From Balanoglossus misakiensis (Eukaryota; Hemichordata): a stretch of 64,000 nt of DNA. Numbering within the stretch: the stretch's first letter is position 1; each line of letters starts with the position of its first letter. The stretch lies in assembly GCA_040954595.2 (NCBI GenBank), contig CM082584.2, forward strand, positions 5,022,001 through 5,086,000, given 5' to 3'. Shown here piece after piece: positions 1-12,400 of this stretch. The notes under the pieces are model-generated. The model had not been told where the DNA came from and ran no database searches. It saw only the letters and a list, made by a program, of their open reading frames with translations. Position numbers and translations under genes: made by a program.

Positions 1-101
1 CTGCTTTTCAACTCTGGGGGGATTACATATAAAAGATTTAGGCTTGATGAAAATCAATAGTTTATAACAGTCAAATTAGATAGGTAATGCTAAATATCCA
101 A

Positions 102-152
102 TACTGTAAAACACTTTATTTTCGCGAGCAATTAATTTTCGCCAAATTTCAG
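102..152. repeat. Fragment of the TACTGTAAAACAC palindromic MITE family
   Basis: One terminus of a family whose full copies lie at 22570-22782, 28358-28580 and 61342-61554. The TACTGTAAAACACTTTATT end and the following CGCGAGCAAT are visible; the rest of the element is absent. It lies in the MSH2 intron at the left edge. The remainder of 153-480 shows a poly-C tract and nothing else recognisable. Confidence 0.7.
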
Positions 153-480
153 CAAATGTTCATGGTGACTAGGAGCCCACACGAAACTGTGGGCAGTTGA
201 CACACCCCCATCTTGAAAATAGACTTTTGTTTATTTTGAACTGATGCAGTGTACACGAACTGAAAAAAGCCTGCACTAACTGTGCTGTCACATGCTACCG
301 GAGTCATGTAGGCTGCTACTAGACCCCCCCCCCCCCCATTGACTCTGATGATTTCTCTAATGACAGAAAATTGATCACATATCTCTCACTACAGTAGGTA
401 TTATAGTTACATGCATACATTACAAACACTGCAAACAAAACACTAAAAGTGACGAACGTAAAATTAATCTGAAAACAAAC

Positions 481-3400
481 CTTGCAAGTCTGGATCAAAG
501 TCCGGTTTAATCATGTATTCATGTTGTTCTAATTGTTCCATGTCCAGGGTAGATTCTATCATCTCTTGAAATTTTGCAAAATCCAACAAAATCTCCTGTC
601 AGACAAAAAAGATCAGTCAACACCATTGCCATATATACAAAACATCTCTGCACAATTCTATGATATAATCTAATACAGAATTTGTTTGGCATGACAGAAC
701 AGAACACAGGATTATGCCATAGATGATGGATTGCATTCACACAAAGAGACACACATAAGCTTTATACAATATTGATATTTCACCATTCATAAAAATCACT
801 AACCTTTGTAGGATTAGAAAACAGCTCCATAAGTAAATGCTTATGTTTGCCTTCATGTTTTTCAATTGTTTCCAACATCACAGGCAAGCTTTCAATGGCT
901 TGATAGACTTGGTAGCAGTCTTGAAGTGTGGCCTTGTTCCTCAGAAATTTCTTCGCGATTCTTTGAAAGTCCGGAATTCTCTTCAACTGCTCATCTTGTA
1001 ACATTTGTCTCAGTTCAGAATCACTCACAAATGATTCCACCACATTCAATCTTTCCTCTGTGAATCAAAACGAACATTTTTATCAAACACATTGTTGTCA
1101 CAGGTTTCTTTACAAAGAACTACAGTATACAAGCATTAATTTCTACATACTGTAACATAGTCAAATATTTGGTACAGTACATTGTACTAAGCATGAAAAC
1201 ATGGAATTGGAGCTACCGGTATATTCATAAACTAATTTCTGCACTACAATCACATTTATATTTTCTATATGACTTATTGGAATTCCATGATCCCTGAATA
1301 AACAGCTTGGATGAAGTTTTTTTCAGTTAATACTGCTCTAATAAGTTGTGTTTCCCACCTATGACAACATGTCTCTAGTCTAAATTTCAAAATGTGTAAA
1401 CTACCACTATCCAACGCAGACTGTTTCAATCGCCAAGTCAGACTCTCCTGACTAAAGCAATCATGGAAGTATTACATTTTGACATTGAAAATTTGATCGT
1501 TGATACATGTACATGTACATAAACAAAACTATTACCATTTTTCTACCATTTGTTCATGATTTTCAAAATCAAATTTCTATCTGGCATTTTATGAAAATCT
1601 GATAATTGCATATATATTCAAGACTGTCTGCGACATATTTTCAATATGGATACCAACATTTTGACAGTATCCAATTGGTAAAATATGAATTTGTATCAAA
1701 AACATTAATCAAATTTTGCTGCCCTAAACATGGAAAATACCTGAATTGCATTTGTGGAAAATATCCTGGAAACATGAAATTCACTAAATGAGCTCAAAAT
1801 GTTGTTTTTAACATGTTTGGCAGCCGTGAAATATCCCTAACCCTTAGTCAGCATTCCGATCAATTGTTTCTTTCACACGGTTCTCTGGAACATAATGGGA
1901 TAAGATTCCTGTGACTAATATTAAAGTGATACATATTCTTCCCTGAATAAGCTTGTGTATAGGCTTTGATATGTATTGTTTATAACTGTCAGAAACAGAC
2001 ACATGCTTCAGGGAGCCGTCTTACTGCTATTGCATAGCATCTAATTTTATGTTCACACGTTGGTAAAAGAGCTTAGAGGGAGGTTTACTGTTGACCCACA
2101 TTTTCACAGTATGACAGCCATATACAGTAGCACATGTTACAGCTAGTACCTACCTCTGAACTGGAACTGTCATCCATTTAAATGACAAAGTCTCTCTCTC
2201 CCCGCCCTTTTTCCATTAATTATGTTTGATACAAGACACCGTTTATTTTATTCTACATGTGGATATATAATAAATGACCGTTTGATCACATACAACTTTC
2301 ATCCCGTTTGTATGATATGAGAGTAAAACTTGCCCAAAATGAATAAATGGTAAAGAACGATTATTCATTTTGTCGAGTTTTTTCACTCTCCTGTCTATAA
2401 GTGGGATGGAAGGTGTGTGTGGTGAACATTGATTCACTATACCGGTATATCCACATGTACATTAACATAAACGGTGTCTTGTATCAAACATAATTAATGG
2501 AAAAAGGGCAGAGAGAGACCTTGTCCCTTTAAGATCTCATTATCAAAATTCACACCAACTCTTACCTATTTTGTTTGTATCCAATAAAGGTTGTTTCAGC
2601 CACTGTGTCAGTAACCTTTGACCTGGTGCTGTTCTACATTTATTCAATAACCCTTGCAAACACATTGTTTTGTTTCCACCTGTCAATAAAAAGTATTGGG
2701 TTTAATCCTGGTACAATATTACTTTTGGAATCAAGTTCATTTCTCAGAATGGGTTTCCCTGGGGTAAAATAGTAACTTCTTGAGGCAGGACATGCATACA
2801 TACCCTCCAACATTACAAAACAAAATTCTACAAACAGAATATTACTGATATCTACACTAAATGAAGCAGAACCATTCTATATAAGGAAAGGTTAAATGCA
2901 TAAGTCACATTCACACAAATATCCAATGCAATCTAACCAGTGGTACTTGAGTTTTTAAGTTCTGAATTTGCACATTTTGGGTAAGAGCAACTTTGTTTGA
3001 AAAACCATGTATAGTACAGCATGATAAAACCAAATACCAGGTACTATCAGCTGTGGGTTCCCAAGAATTTTTCACCCCAAAAATGTTTAAAAGGAGGATT
3101 TAATATACTAAATCTTCACCCAATGATACTGAACAGTGCCTCAGATTTTTTCTGAACAAACTTTTCCCTCTATACTGCCCTCTACAGGTGGGTATCAAAT
3201 ATGCCTTTCTCCAGTACACAATGTATGTCTAACTGGTTTTTACTAACCATGTAAGCTGTTTGGAAAGAGATTCAGTGCTCTGACTGCAGCTGCATCCAGT
3301 CTCATGTATTGGCTAAGGTCAAAGGTCTTCAGTTGAAACTCGCCAAAATTTCTCTCATCACTGAGAAGCTGTGGGTAGAATCAGACCAAGACAGTTGAGG

Positions 3401-6400
3401 GGTTTTGTAGATTGGCAAGTTGTAATATTTTTTTTTTCAGGTCAAACGTCATTATAAAATTGGTCAAAAATAGAGGGAATGTATTCAGCATAACATTTTC
3501 TGGATTACAAGGTGCAGGAGTAAGTTTTTTTGAGTGCCAGAGTAGCAATGATACAAAATAAATCACTAACCTGTAAGTATTTGATCAGAGCTGACAATGA
3601 AGCCATTGCATGGACCTTTTCTAGTTCAGCTATAAACAGTAAAGAAAAGAGATAAAAATAATTAAACGGACAAAGTCTCTCTGTTGCTGCTATTTTTCCA
3701 TTAATTAAGTTTGATACAAGACGGCGTTTATGTTATTCTACATGTGGATATATAGTGAATCAACGTTTGGCCACACACAACTTCCACCCCACTTGTAGAC
3801 ACGAGAGTGAAAAACTCGCCAAAATGAATAATCGGTGTTTACCATTTATTCATTTTGGCGAGATTTTTACTCTCATATCATACAAACGGGATGGAAGTTG
3901 TGTGAGGTCGAACATTGATTCACTATATGTCCACATGTAGAATAAACGGTGTCTTGTATCAAACATAATAAATAGAAAAAGGGCAGCGAGAGAGAGACTT
4001 TGTCCCTTTAATATTTGTAGACATAATTAGATTTTCCACTTGTACGATATCTGTCATGGATGGAACCCCAATTGTCAAATGTAAATGAACGAAGGTGGCG
4101 AAGAAATTTCCAGACAACTTTCAAGAAGTGAAAGTCGAGACTGATGAGGCAAAAGTCAAATACCAATCATCGGCCTCGAAGACAAACGAGAAATCACACT
4201 CCAAATCACTTGATTCAACATAAAAAATCGGAATGTATGACACGGCAAAATGAAAGTTGAACTGTCAAAGACGCCGCCCGACGTGTGAAGGAATCAAAGG
4301 TCCTGGTTGCTAACGAGTGAAAGGCATTGTTTTTCTCGCTTATGTGACCCGGATTTCGTGATTTTGTGATACAAGGATGATTCTTAGTTTTACTGATAAT
4401 TGATTGACGGTGCTGTTCTTCCAATGACTGTCCAGTACGTATTTGCATAATGTGAACCTTGACCATGTGTACGGCGCCCTCATGAGGCAAAGAGGTACAA
4501 CCGTTCTCTTTGCTATCTTGGCTGCGATGAGTAGGTTGGTAACTTTTTGTCACTCTTTGAAATCGCTCATAAAAGTGTTCAGTCGTCGACATCCACTTCT
4601 ATTATTGAGATGTAATGATGTATTAGTGTCACACGAACAGTCAACTGTAATAATTTGGAAGAATGTTTAATGATTCAGTGATTTTTTTCGAGCTTTTATT
4701 CAGAGTTGATGAAAGTACAATGAACAGTCACATGCGTTACAGTGTACTGCCATGGTCAAACAATACTTGGACATTTAGTTATAGTTATCGCCTGTTGGAA
4801 ATATGTGAATATTGGATTATAACAGTATTTCACGCAGCGACACTACTACCGATCATCGAAGATGTTGTGTGTACCCGGCTCCATTATCCATTCGGATCAA
4901 TGGGCCACGTGTATCAACAATTATCAAACGATGATCGGTTCACGTATGCTTCGATCGGTGAATCACGGCCGGCACTTCGCCACGACCCTGTAACCGGTGT
5001 TCACACGCAAGCCGTAGTCGAGAGTTACTGGAACAAGGCCATGGCGAAGCTGAAGAGGATGAATGGTGTGTCCAAGGAAATACTGCCGGGTGATTTGGAT
5101 GAGTTTAATGTGGCGGGAGAGGTACGGGCGAGCAAAGGAGGATGCGGTGCGCAATATTTTGAGGGGTATTGCCGAGCAGTATCCCTTGCCCTAAGAAAAG
5201 AGATACCGATACAAAACAAACAGTCCTTTTCAGGACCATTTTTACATCCTCCAAAAAGAGATATACCGTTAACTGTTACGAAGGTACTACGAATGCACAG
5301 AATTTAAATATCAGTGGTGGATAAACAATAAGGGTGTTCGTCATTAACATAGCATTAGCAGTAGAGGTACACCTGGGTATTTTGAATATTACGTAAGGGT
5401 TTTGATTTTTTGACTCTGGGCAACGGCAGTCAAGTGGCGTGAGCCGAACAGAAAACAGAGAAGTTGCACTCGGCCATGAGCGACGGGGACTGGTATCCTG
5501 TAATCCACGTGCAAGCTCGACGTTGAAGTTCAGCTGTTGGTTTGAATTCAGCGTTGCTCTCGGACTTAAAATGCAAGTCTACACCAGCAACTGTAAATTA
5601 ATTTAACTAATTTTTTGTTTTTGTTTCAGGCAAAGAGGAGAATAAAGCAACTGAGCTAGGGAATGAGGACTTCAAAGGATCCAATGGTTGGCTTGAGTCA
5701 TTCCGGAAACGCCACAACATTGTGTTCGGAAAGATGAGCGGGGAAAGTGGAGATGTGTGTAATGAAGTTGTCTTCGAATGGACAGAGCGCCTACCAACCA
5801 TCTGTGAAGGTTACCACCCCAGAGACATTTACAACATGGACGAAACTGGTCTCTTCTTCTGAAGCACGTCGGACATGAGCCTGTACATCAAAGGCGAGGA
5901 TTGTAGTGGTGGAAAGAAGTCCAAAGAACGGTTGACTCTGATGTTATGTGCCAACATGAAGGGAGAGAAGGAAAGGCCACTCATCATCGGCAAATCAAAG
6001 AATCCCGGCTGCTTCAAATTCAAGAACATTGAGCCTAAGACTCTCTCAATATCATACTATGCGAACAAGAAGGCATGGATGAAATCGGCTATTTTTGAAG
6101 ACTGGCTTCAGAAGTTCGACAGAAAACTCGGCAGACAGAAGAGAAAGATTCTCCTTTATTGGACAATGCCACATGCCACCCTACTATTCCGCTGAAGAAC
6201 ATCAAGCTCCAGTTCTTTCCACCCAACACAACCTCCAAACTACAGCCAATGGACCAGGGGATTATCCAGGCATTGAAGCTAAAGTACAGGAAGAAGCAGC
6301 TGAAGCACATCATTGGTAAGATGGACCAGGAGAAGACGGCATGCAGCTCGGCAATGGTGAAGTCCACCAACGTGTTGGAGGCCATCTACTGGGTGCAGCG

Positions 6401-9400
6401 TTCCTGGCAAGATGTGGATTCTTCCCCTGTGATGAAGAGGTTTCTGCGTTCTGGGTTTGGTGATGGGGAGTGTGTTGCCGATGTTTCTGCAGAAACGTCT
6501 GATGGTGAAAATCTGGAGGCTGTTGCACAGGAACTGTTTGGATGTTCCATTCAGGATTTGGTGGACATTGATGACAGTTTGGTCACTTGCCAAAGCAGCA
6601 CAATTCAAGGTACATCTCAAGACATGTTTACAAGCAACTATATGTTCACTCCGACAAGTAGTCACAGATTGAGTGCCGATCCCAAAACTGACTCATCCCT
6701 TGAACTTCAACAATGGGCAGCTGGTAACAGCATTAACTCCTATACTCTGGCGAAATTGGACGCCGCTGGATTTATTCGACCTATCCTCAGTTCAACTCTG
6801 CAATAAGAACCACGGCAACCTGACGCATACGGTAACGACGTTCAGCCACAAATCCAGCAGACGCCCCTGAACTCTGTCTTAAACTCAATTTTACATTTGA
6901 ACTCACAATCGAACTCGAATACACATAACTATGCACAGGGTACCTTACAGGCGGATCTAGATCCGCTGGTGTATGTCCAGACACGGCAACAAGATGAGAA
7001 CAAATACGCAGACATTGTCGACTATCTGTCGATTTTCGATAGAGTTAAGCAACAGCATGTAATTAGTACTGGGGAAAATGGCACCAGGTTAATCCTGGAG
7101 TCAGACACACACAAAACCCGCTTAAAATCAGTTACTCCCACACAGTGGATTGGGGCCAATGCTCGCATTAAGTACGACCTTATCCACAAAGGGTCCCTTA
7201 AGTCAAATGCAGTGCTAAATTATCTTGCTTATACAGACAAAATCTCCCAACTGGAGGTCCGTTTCACGTGGGTGTCGGTTCTACTTTATGATCGCCAGTA
7301 TAGACAACTCCAAGCCGTCGATAAATTTCCCTGGGGAATTAGTGACATCCCACATCTGACTACGGTCAGTTTGAAAGAGAAAGTGCCATTCTCATGTCAA
7401 ACATGAACAAACATGCTGCATCACCAAGACACGGGAGAAGCCAGGTCCACCAACCACTACACCTGCCCATATTGATTGTCAGACAGGTAGACCTATTTGC
7501 ATAGGTTTTAATAGGGGTACTGCAAATTTGGATCTTCCTGCACCTTTGTGCATGTCTGTTTAGAAGCTTCTTGCCGTAAACCTCATCCAGAGTCTACTCA
7601 TGATTCAGCTACTTACATCGTAAAAAAGTAGTTTCTGAATCGACACCAATTTTAGCACCCAGCCCTGCACTTAATTTACATATTTGGTAAGAGGAACTTA
7701 CGCACGACGAGTTTTCTCCTTAAAGGTATCAGAGAGAGTTCAAACTTTTTTGTTTTCCATTAAATCTTTATCTTTAAATAAGGCTGATAAAGAAGGTGTG
7801 CCTTTAAAGGTATTCGGTCACCTATGGAAATTTAGCTACAGTTACCATGGCAAATTGAGATCTAGCCAATCACAGATTTTCAGTGGTTGGCACAAGTGAA
7901 AAAAAGAGCGCCACCATATGTTCTTTAGAACACTCAGATATGCCAATTTTGCCATTTATGGACATTCGTAAATTGCAGGTGACTGTGTACCTTTAAGGTC
8001 ACGCGTAAATAATGTTTGACATGCTGTAGAATACTTAATTTTCACTGGGATTTTATTTTCACTTTTTGCTGGACTCCTTTTCCCGCTTAAATGAAATCCC
8101 AGTAAAAATTCTTATTTTCTATTCTTTGCACCTCAGCTGACAAGAAATAGTGAAAATAAAATCTCAGTAATAATGCTGAAAACAAAAAAAGTAAATATAA
8201 TATTTACTTTTTTTGTTTTCAGCATTATTTTCCAGTGAAAATTCCAAAGTTATATAGTATTTGGAAAACTCACGTAATGCACAGTTATTGCTCTGGTCGT
8301 CTTTCTTGGACTTCAGTAATCTATTCAAGTCTTGAATGTTATCTTTGGTCATGAAGTCACCTGCACAAATAATGAAAATGTTTCAAGACATAAACAAAGT
8401 ATCACTCAGTCAGTAAGTTACTACTTTAGCAATTATTGCATAATTATATACTGCTGACAACAATATAAAAAAATAGCGTCAAGGACACTGTGGTCCCATT
8501 TGAGGACATAGCAAATAGCAACATAGCAATGGATGGCAAGATATGGAAAAGTAGGTCAAAGGTCACCTGAGGTCATGCAAAATTTGGGCAAGAAATTTTG
8601 ACCCTATACTGGTCCAAGTTGAACAAAAACCAAACCTATAGCCCTATTGGTTAGCCTTTAATTAGGTATGCACATAATTAATGAGATATGCAGGTGTCAC
8701 AGGTGACCCATATTTTGGCTTTTCAATTTTAGTCCCAACCCTCCAAACGCGAAGTCTGTATCTGCTCTGGATGCCAAGATATGATAAAGTAGGTCAAAGG
8801 TCACCTGAGGTCATGCAAAATTTGGGCAAGAAATTTTGACCTTATACTGGTCCATGTTCAATAAAAACCAAACCTATAGCCTTATTGGTTAGCCTAGGAT
8901 TAGGTATGCACATAATTAATGAGATATGCAGGTGTCACAGGTGACCCCCAATTTTGGCTTTTCAATTTTAGTGCCAACCCTCCAAACGCCAAGTCTGTAC
9001 CTGCTCTAGATGCCAAGATTTGGTAAAGTAGGTCAAAGGTCACCTAAGGTCATGCAAAATTTGGGCAAGAAATATTGACCCTATACTGGTCCATGTTCAA
9101 CAAAAACCAAACCTATAGCCTTATTGGTTAGCCTGGAATTAGGTATGCACATAATTAATGAGATATGCAGGTGTCACAGGTGACCCTCAATTTTGGCTTC
9201 TCAATTTTAGTGCTAATCCTCCAAACGCCAAGTCTGTACCTGCTCTGGATGCCAAGATATGGAAAAGTAGGTCAAAGGTCACCTGAGGTCATGCAAAATT
9301 TGGGCAAGAAATTTTGACCCTATACTGGTCCATGTTCAACAAAAACCAAACCTATAGCCCTATTGGTTAGCCTGGAATTAGGTATGCACATAATTAATGA

Positions 9401-12400
9401 GATATGCAGGTGTCACAGGTGACCCATATTTTGGCTTTTCAATTTTAGTCCCAACCCTCCAAACGCCAAGTCTGTACCTGCTCTGGATGCCCAGATATAG
9501 GAAAGTAGGTCAAAGGTCACCTGAGGTCACCCAAAATTTGGGCAAGAAATTTTGACCCTATACTGGTCCATGTCCCACAAGAACGAAACCTCTAGCCCTA
9601 TTAATTAGCCCGGAATTAGGTATGCACATAATTAATGTGTTAAGCAGGTGTTACAGGTGAGCCCAAAAATTTGCCTTTTATTTTGGCCCCATTGTGCTCA
9701 CTGGCCAATAGACAGTCACTGTACAGGACTATTGCACAGACCAGAATTCCACAATAAGACGTGGACATAGCTTAACCATAGAGGTATAAGTAAAGGTATA
9801 AATTTAATAAAAAGACTAAAAAATTCATAAAAAATAAAACATCCATGATATCAACTTAACACTTACAGGTCGGTGTGAGGTTGACATAAGGTACATACAT
9901 ATCAATTTTCAAAGCAATCTGACCAGTAATTGTTGACTTACAGAGTTTTGATCAATTTCACATTTTACAAGCTAATTTGCATATTTTTGGGCCTGGCAAC
10001 TTCGTTTGGACAAACTCCCATCTACAGCCCAGCCTGCACCTACACACCAAATATTGAGGTGATACGCGCAGCGGTTTTCAAGTTTTTGATGTGGACGGAC
10101 ATACAGACATACATCCATACATCCATACATCCATACATCCATACATCCATACATCCATCCATCCATACATACATACAGACGCAACCCATCCCATAAGGTC
10201 CCATGGTATATAGGCCTATACCAATGGGACCTAACTAGTATTTTTCATGTCTGATTTGTAAATGAAATAAATAAAAGTCCCTCTAGTCTTTGAAAAGTAA
10301 CAAGATATTCCAAATAAACACATTGCGAGAAGCATGTGCTATTTCACTGTGCAGCTAAAAGCAATCACTTGTGCCACATGGCACATATCTAAGTTGTTTA
10401 TATTTCATTACGAAATCCCTAACATTCTTGTGTTCTTTGCACATCCTTACAATAGACTTCCTTGAGTGCCATTGAATTAAACCTTTGTAACGCATGAAGT
10501 ACAACTACTCCAAACCCAACATCATGCAAACCAGATCCGACAAAACTACTCCAAGGATGGGCTGATTGAATATAGAGGCACAGAAGACCCTGCGTTCAGT
10601 ACCTGCCCTGCCTAACCCAACCTAACCTAATTTTACTTCTAATGATTACCATATTAACTGGCTGCACTGACCTCTTTTAGTCTCTGTGATAAGTATGCCA
10701 CTTCTCTCAATAATCTGTCGTAATTTCTTCATTTCTACGCTGGTATCTCCAGACGGCAGAACACATTCTTTAGGTCCAATCTGAATTAGCAATGCCTGTT
10801 GGAAAATAAAATCATCAGAATTTATTAGATTCACAGCCAGCATAAAGCACATACCGGTATACTGGTACAGCAGTTATGAGCATCTGGGTATACTGTCTAC
10901 CCTGGAGACAAATGTTTTTATAAGTCAATACACTCATACAACAAGAAACAATTTCCTGATGAGTAAACATTATTTCTACTAATAACACCGTGACAGTCAG
11001 TTCAACGATCAAGTAGTGTTTCATCTAGACAGGGGGATGGGGGGATTCACCCCTATTGACATGTTGGCACCTCCTAACAATTTGTCAAGGGGGGACCAGT
11101 GCCCCTTAAAATGATGTCACTCACATGACTAGAACATGTATATTTCCTAGTTTTCAGTACCTGTATACTGTAATACTGAACAAGGTGGCTAGCTGCGTCA
11201 TTCAATTTCCCATTCTTAGTTTTTTACCATATCCAATTGTATTCAGGGGAAATGTACAGGACAAGATTGACATTGATCTTACCTCTAAATTGGAAAACTG
11301 TTCGTTATCAGGAAGCTCACAGATCCCAAGTTCTTTGAGTGTGACATCGGCATAAGCAACCCCAACCACCCTCTGTCCATTATCACTCGCTAATTTGACA
11401 GATATAACACTGGCTGATGATGACATGTCATTTCCTCCAAAGAGCACATCTTCGAACTGAGTCAAGTTACCAGGAGATGCCTAGAGCAAGATTCACAGAA
11501 CATTAACCCTTTTAGAGAGACAAGTTAAGTCAAGTGCACATAAGTCCACATTTATTTGCATTTTAAGGCCTCTGACCCGTATACAAGTATACGTATTTGT
11601 CCAATGACTTTCACAAAGGTTAAAGGTATACGGTCACCTATGAAAATTTAGCTACAGTTACCATGGCAAATTGAGATCTAGCCAATCCCAGATTTTCAGT
11701 GGGTGGCATACATGAAAAATTAGCGCCACCTTTAGAACACCGAAATACGCCATTTCAGCCATATATGGGTGTATGTAAATTTGAGATGACCATGTACCTT
11801 GAAAGCCCTACTAACCATTTTTTGCATTATTTTCATGATTTTATTTTTAAAATTAGAGTGGTCCATATAAATGAGCTCACTAATAGGTACACGTACATTG
11901 TATACTCAACCACTGTCAACATTAGTTTCGCACACCTACATACACAAGTGCAATACAATGCACATATTTTCCATGTATGTTTTAAGGTTACAGAATGGAC
12001 TGCTTGCAATACTGAAAACAAGCAAAGCAAAGAACTAGTAATACAACAGCAAGATTACCTTGTACTCTAAGGTCCAATCATTAGACTTCCCAACACATTC
12101 TTTCTTGTAAACTTCTACTCGATACTGTCTCACCAATAACAGCTCTCTCAACAAAGATTCAAAATTCATCTTACTGAGGACAACAGATTCAAGCGCGTCA
12201 TTGCCTGTGAAGAATCAAATTAAGAAACAAGTTAGTGATGACTCAGTCTTCCAGTCGTAGCCAGTTCAAAAGATAATTCACCATCATGTTATTATCTTAG
12301 CAGAGTATCTAGCTGTAAGGGAGAAGTTTGGTTTTATATCTTGCCTTGATATTTCACCAACATAATATCTATGTTACAGAGGTGATATTGTGAAGACAGG

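Noticed and set aside
4215-4592. Minus-strand 125-codon frame upstream of the Merlin-like relic
   Set aside because: No recognisable motif, no fit to MSH2 exon phase, and it falls in intron DNA between a MITE and a transposase relic.
11699-12070. Plus-strand 123-codon frame
   Set aside because: It starts inside a MITE (11620-11803) and ends beside the antisense of the MSH2 exon 12059-12204; chance frame.
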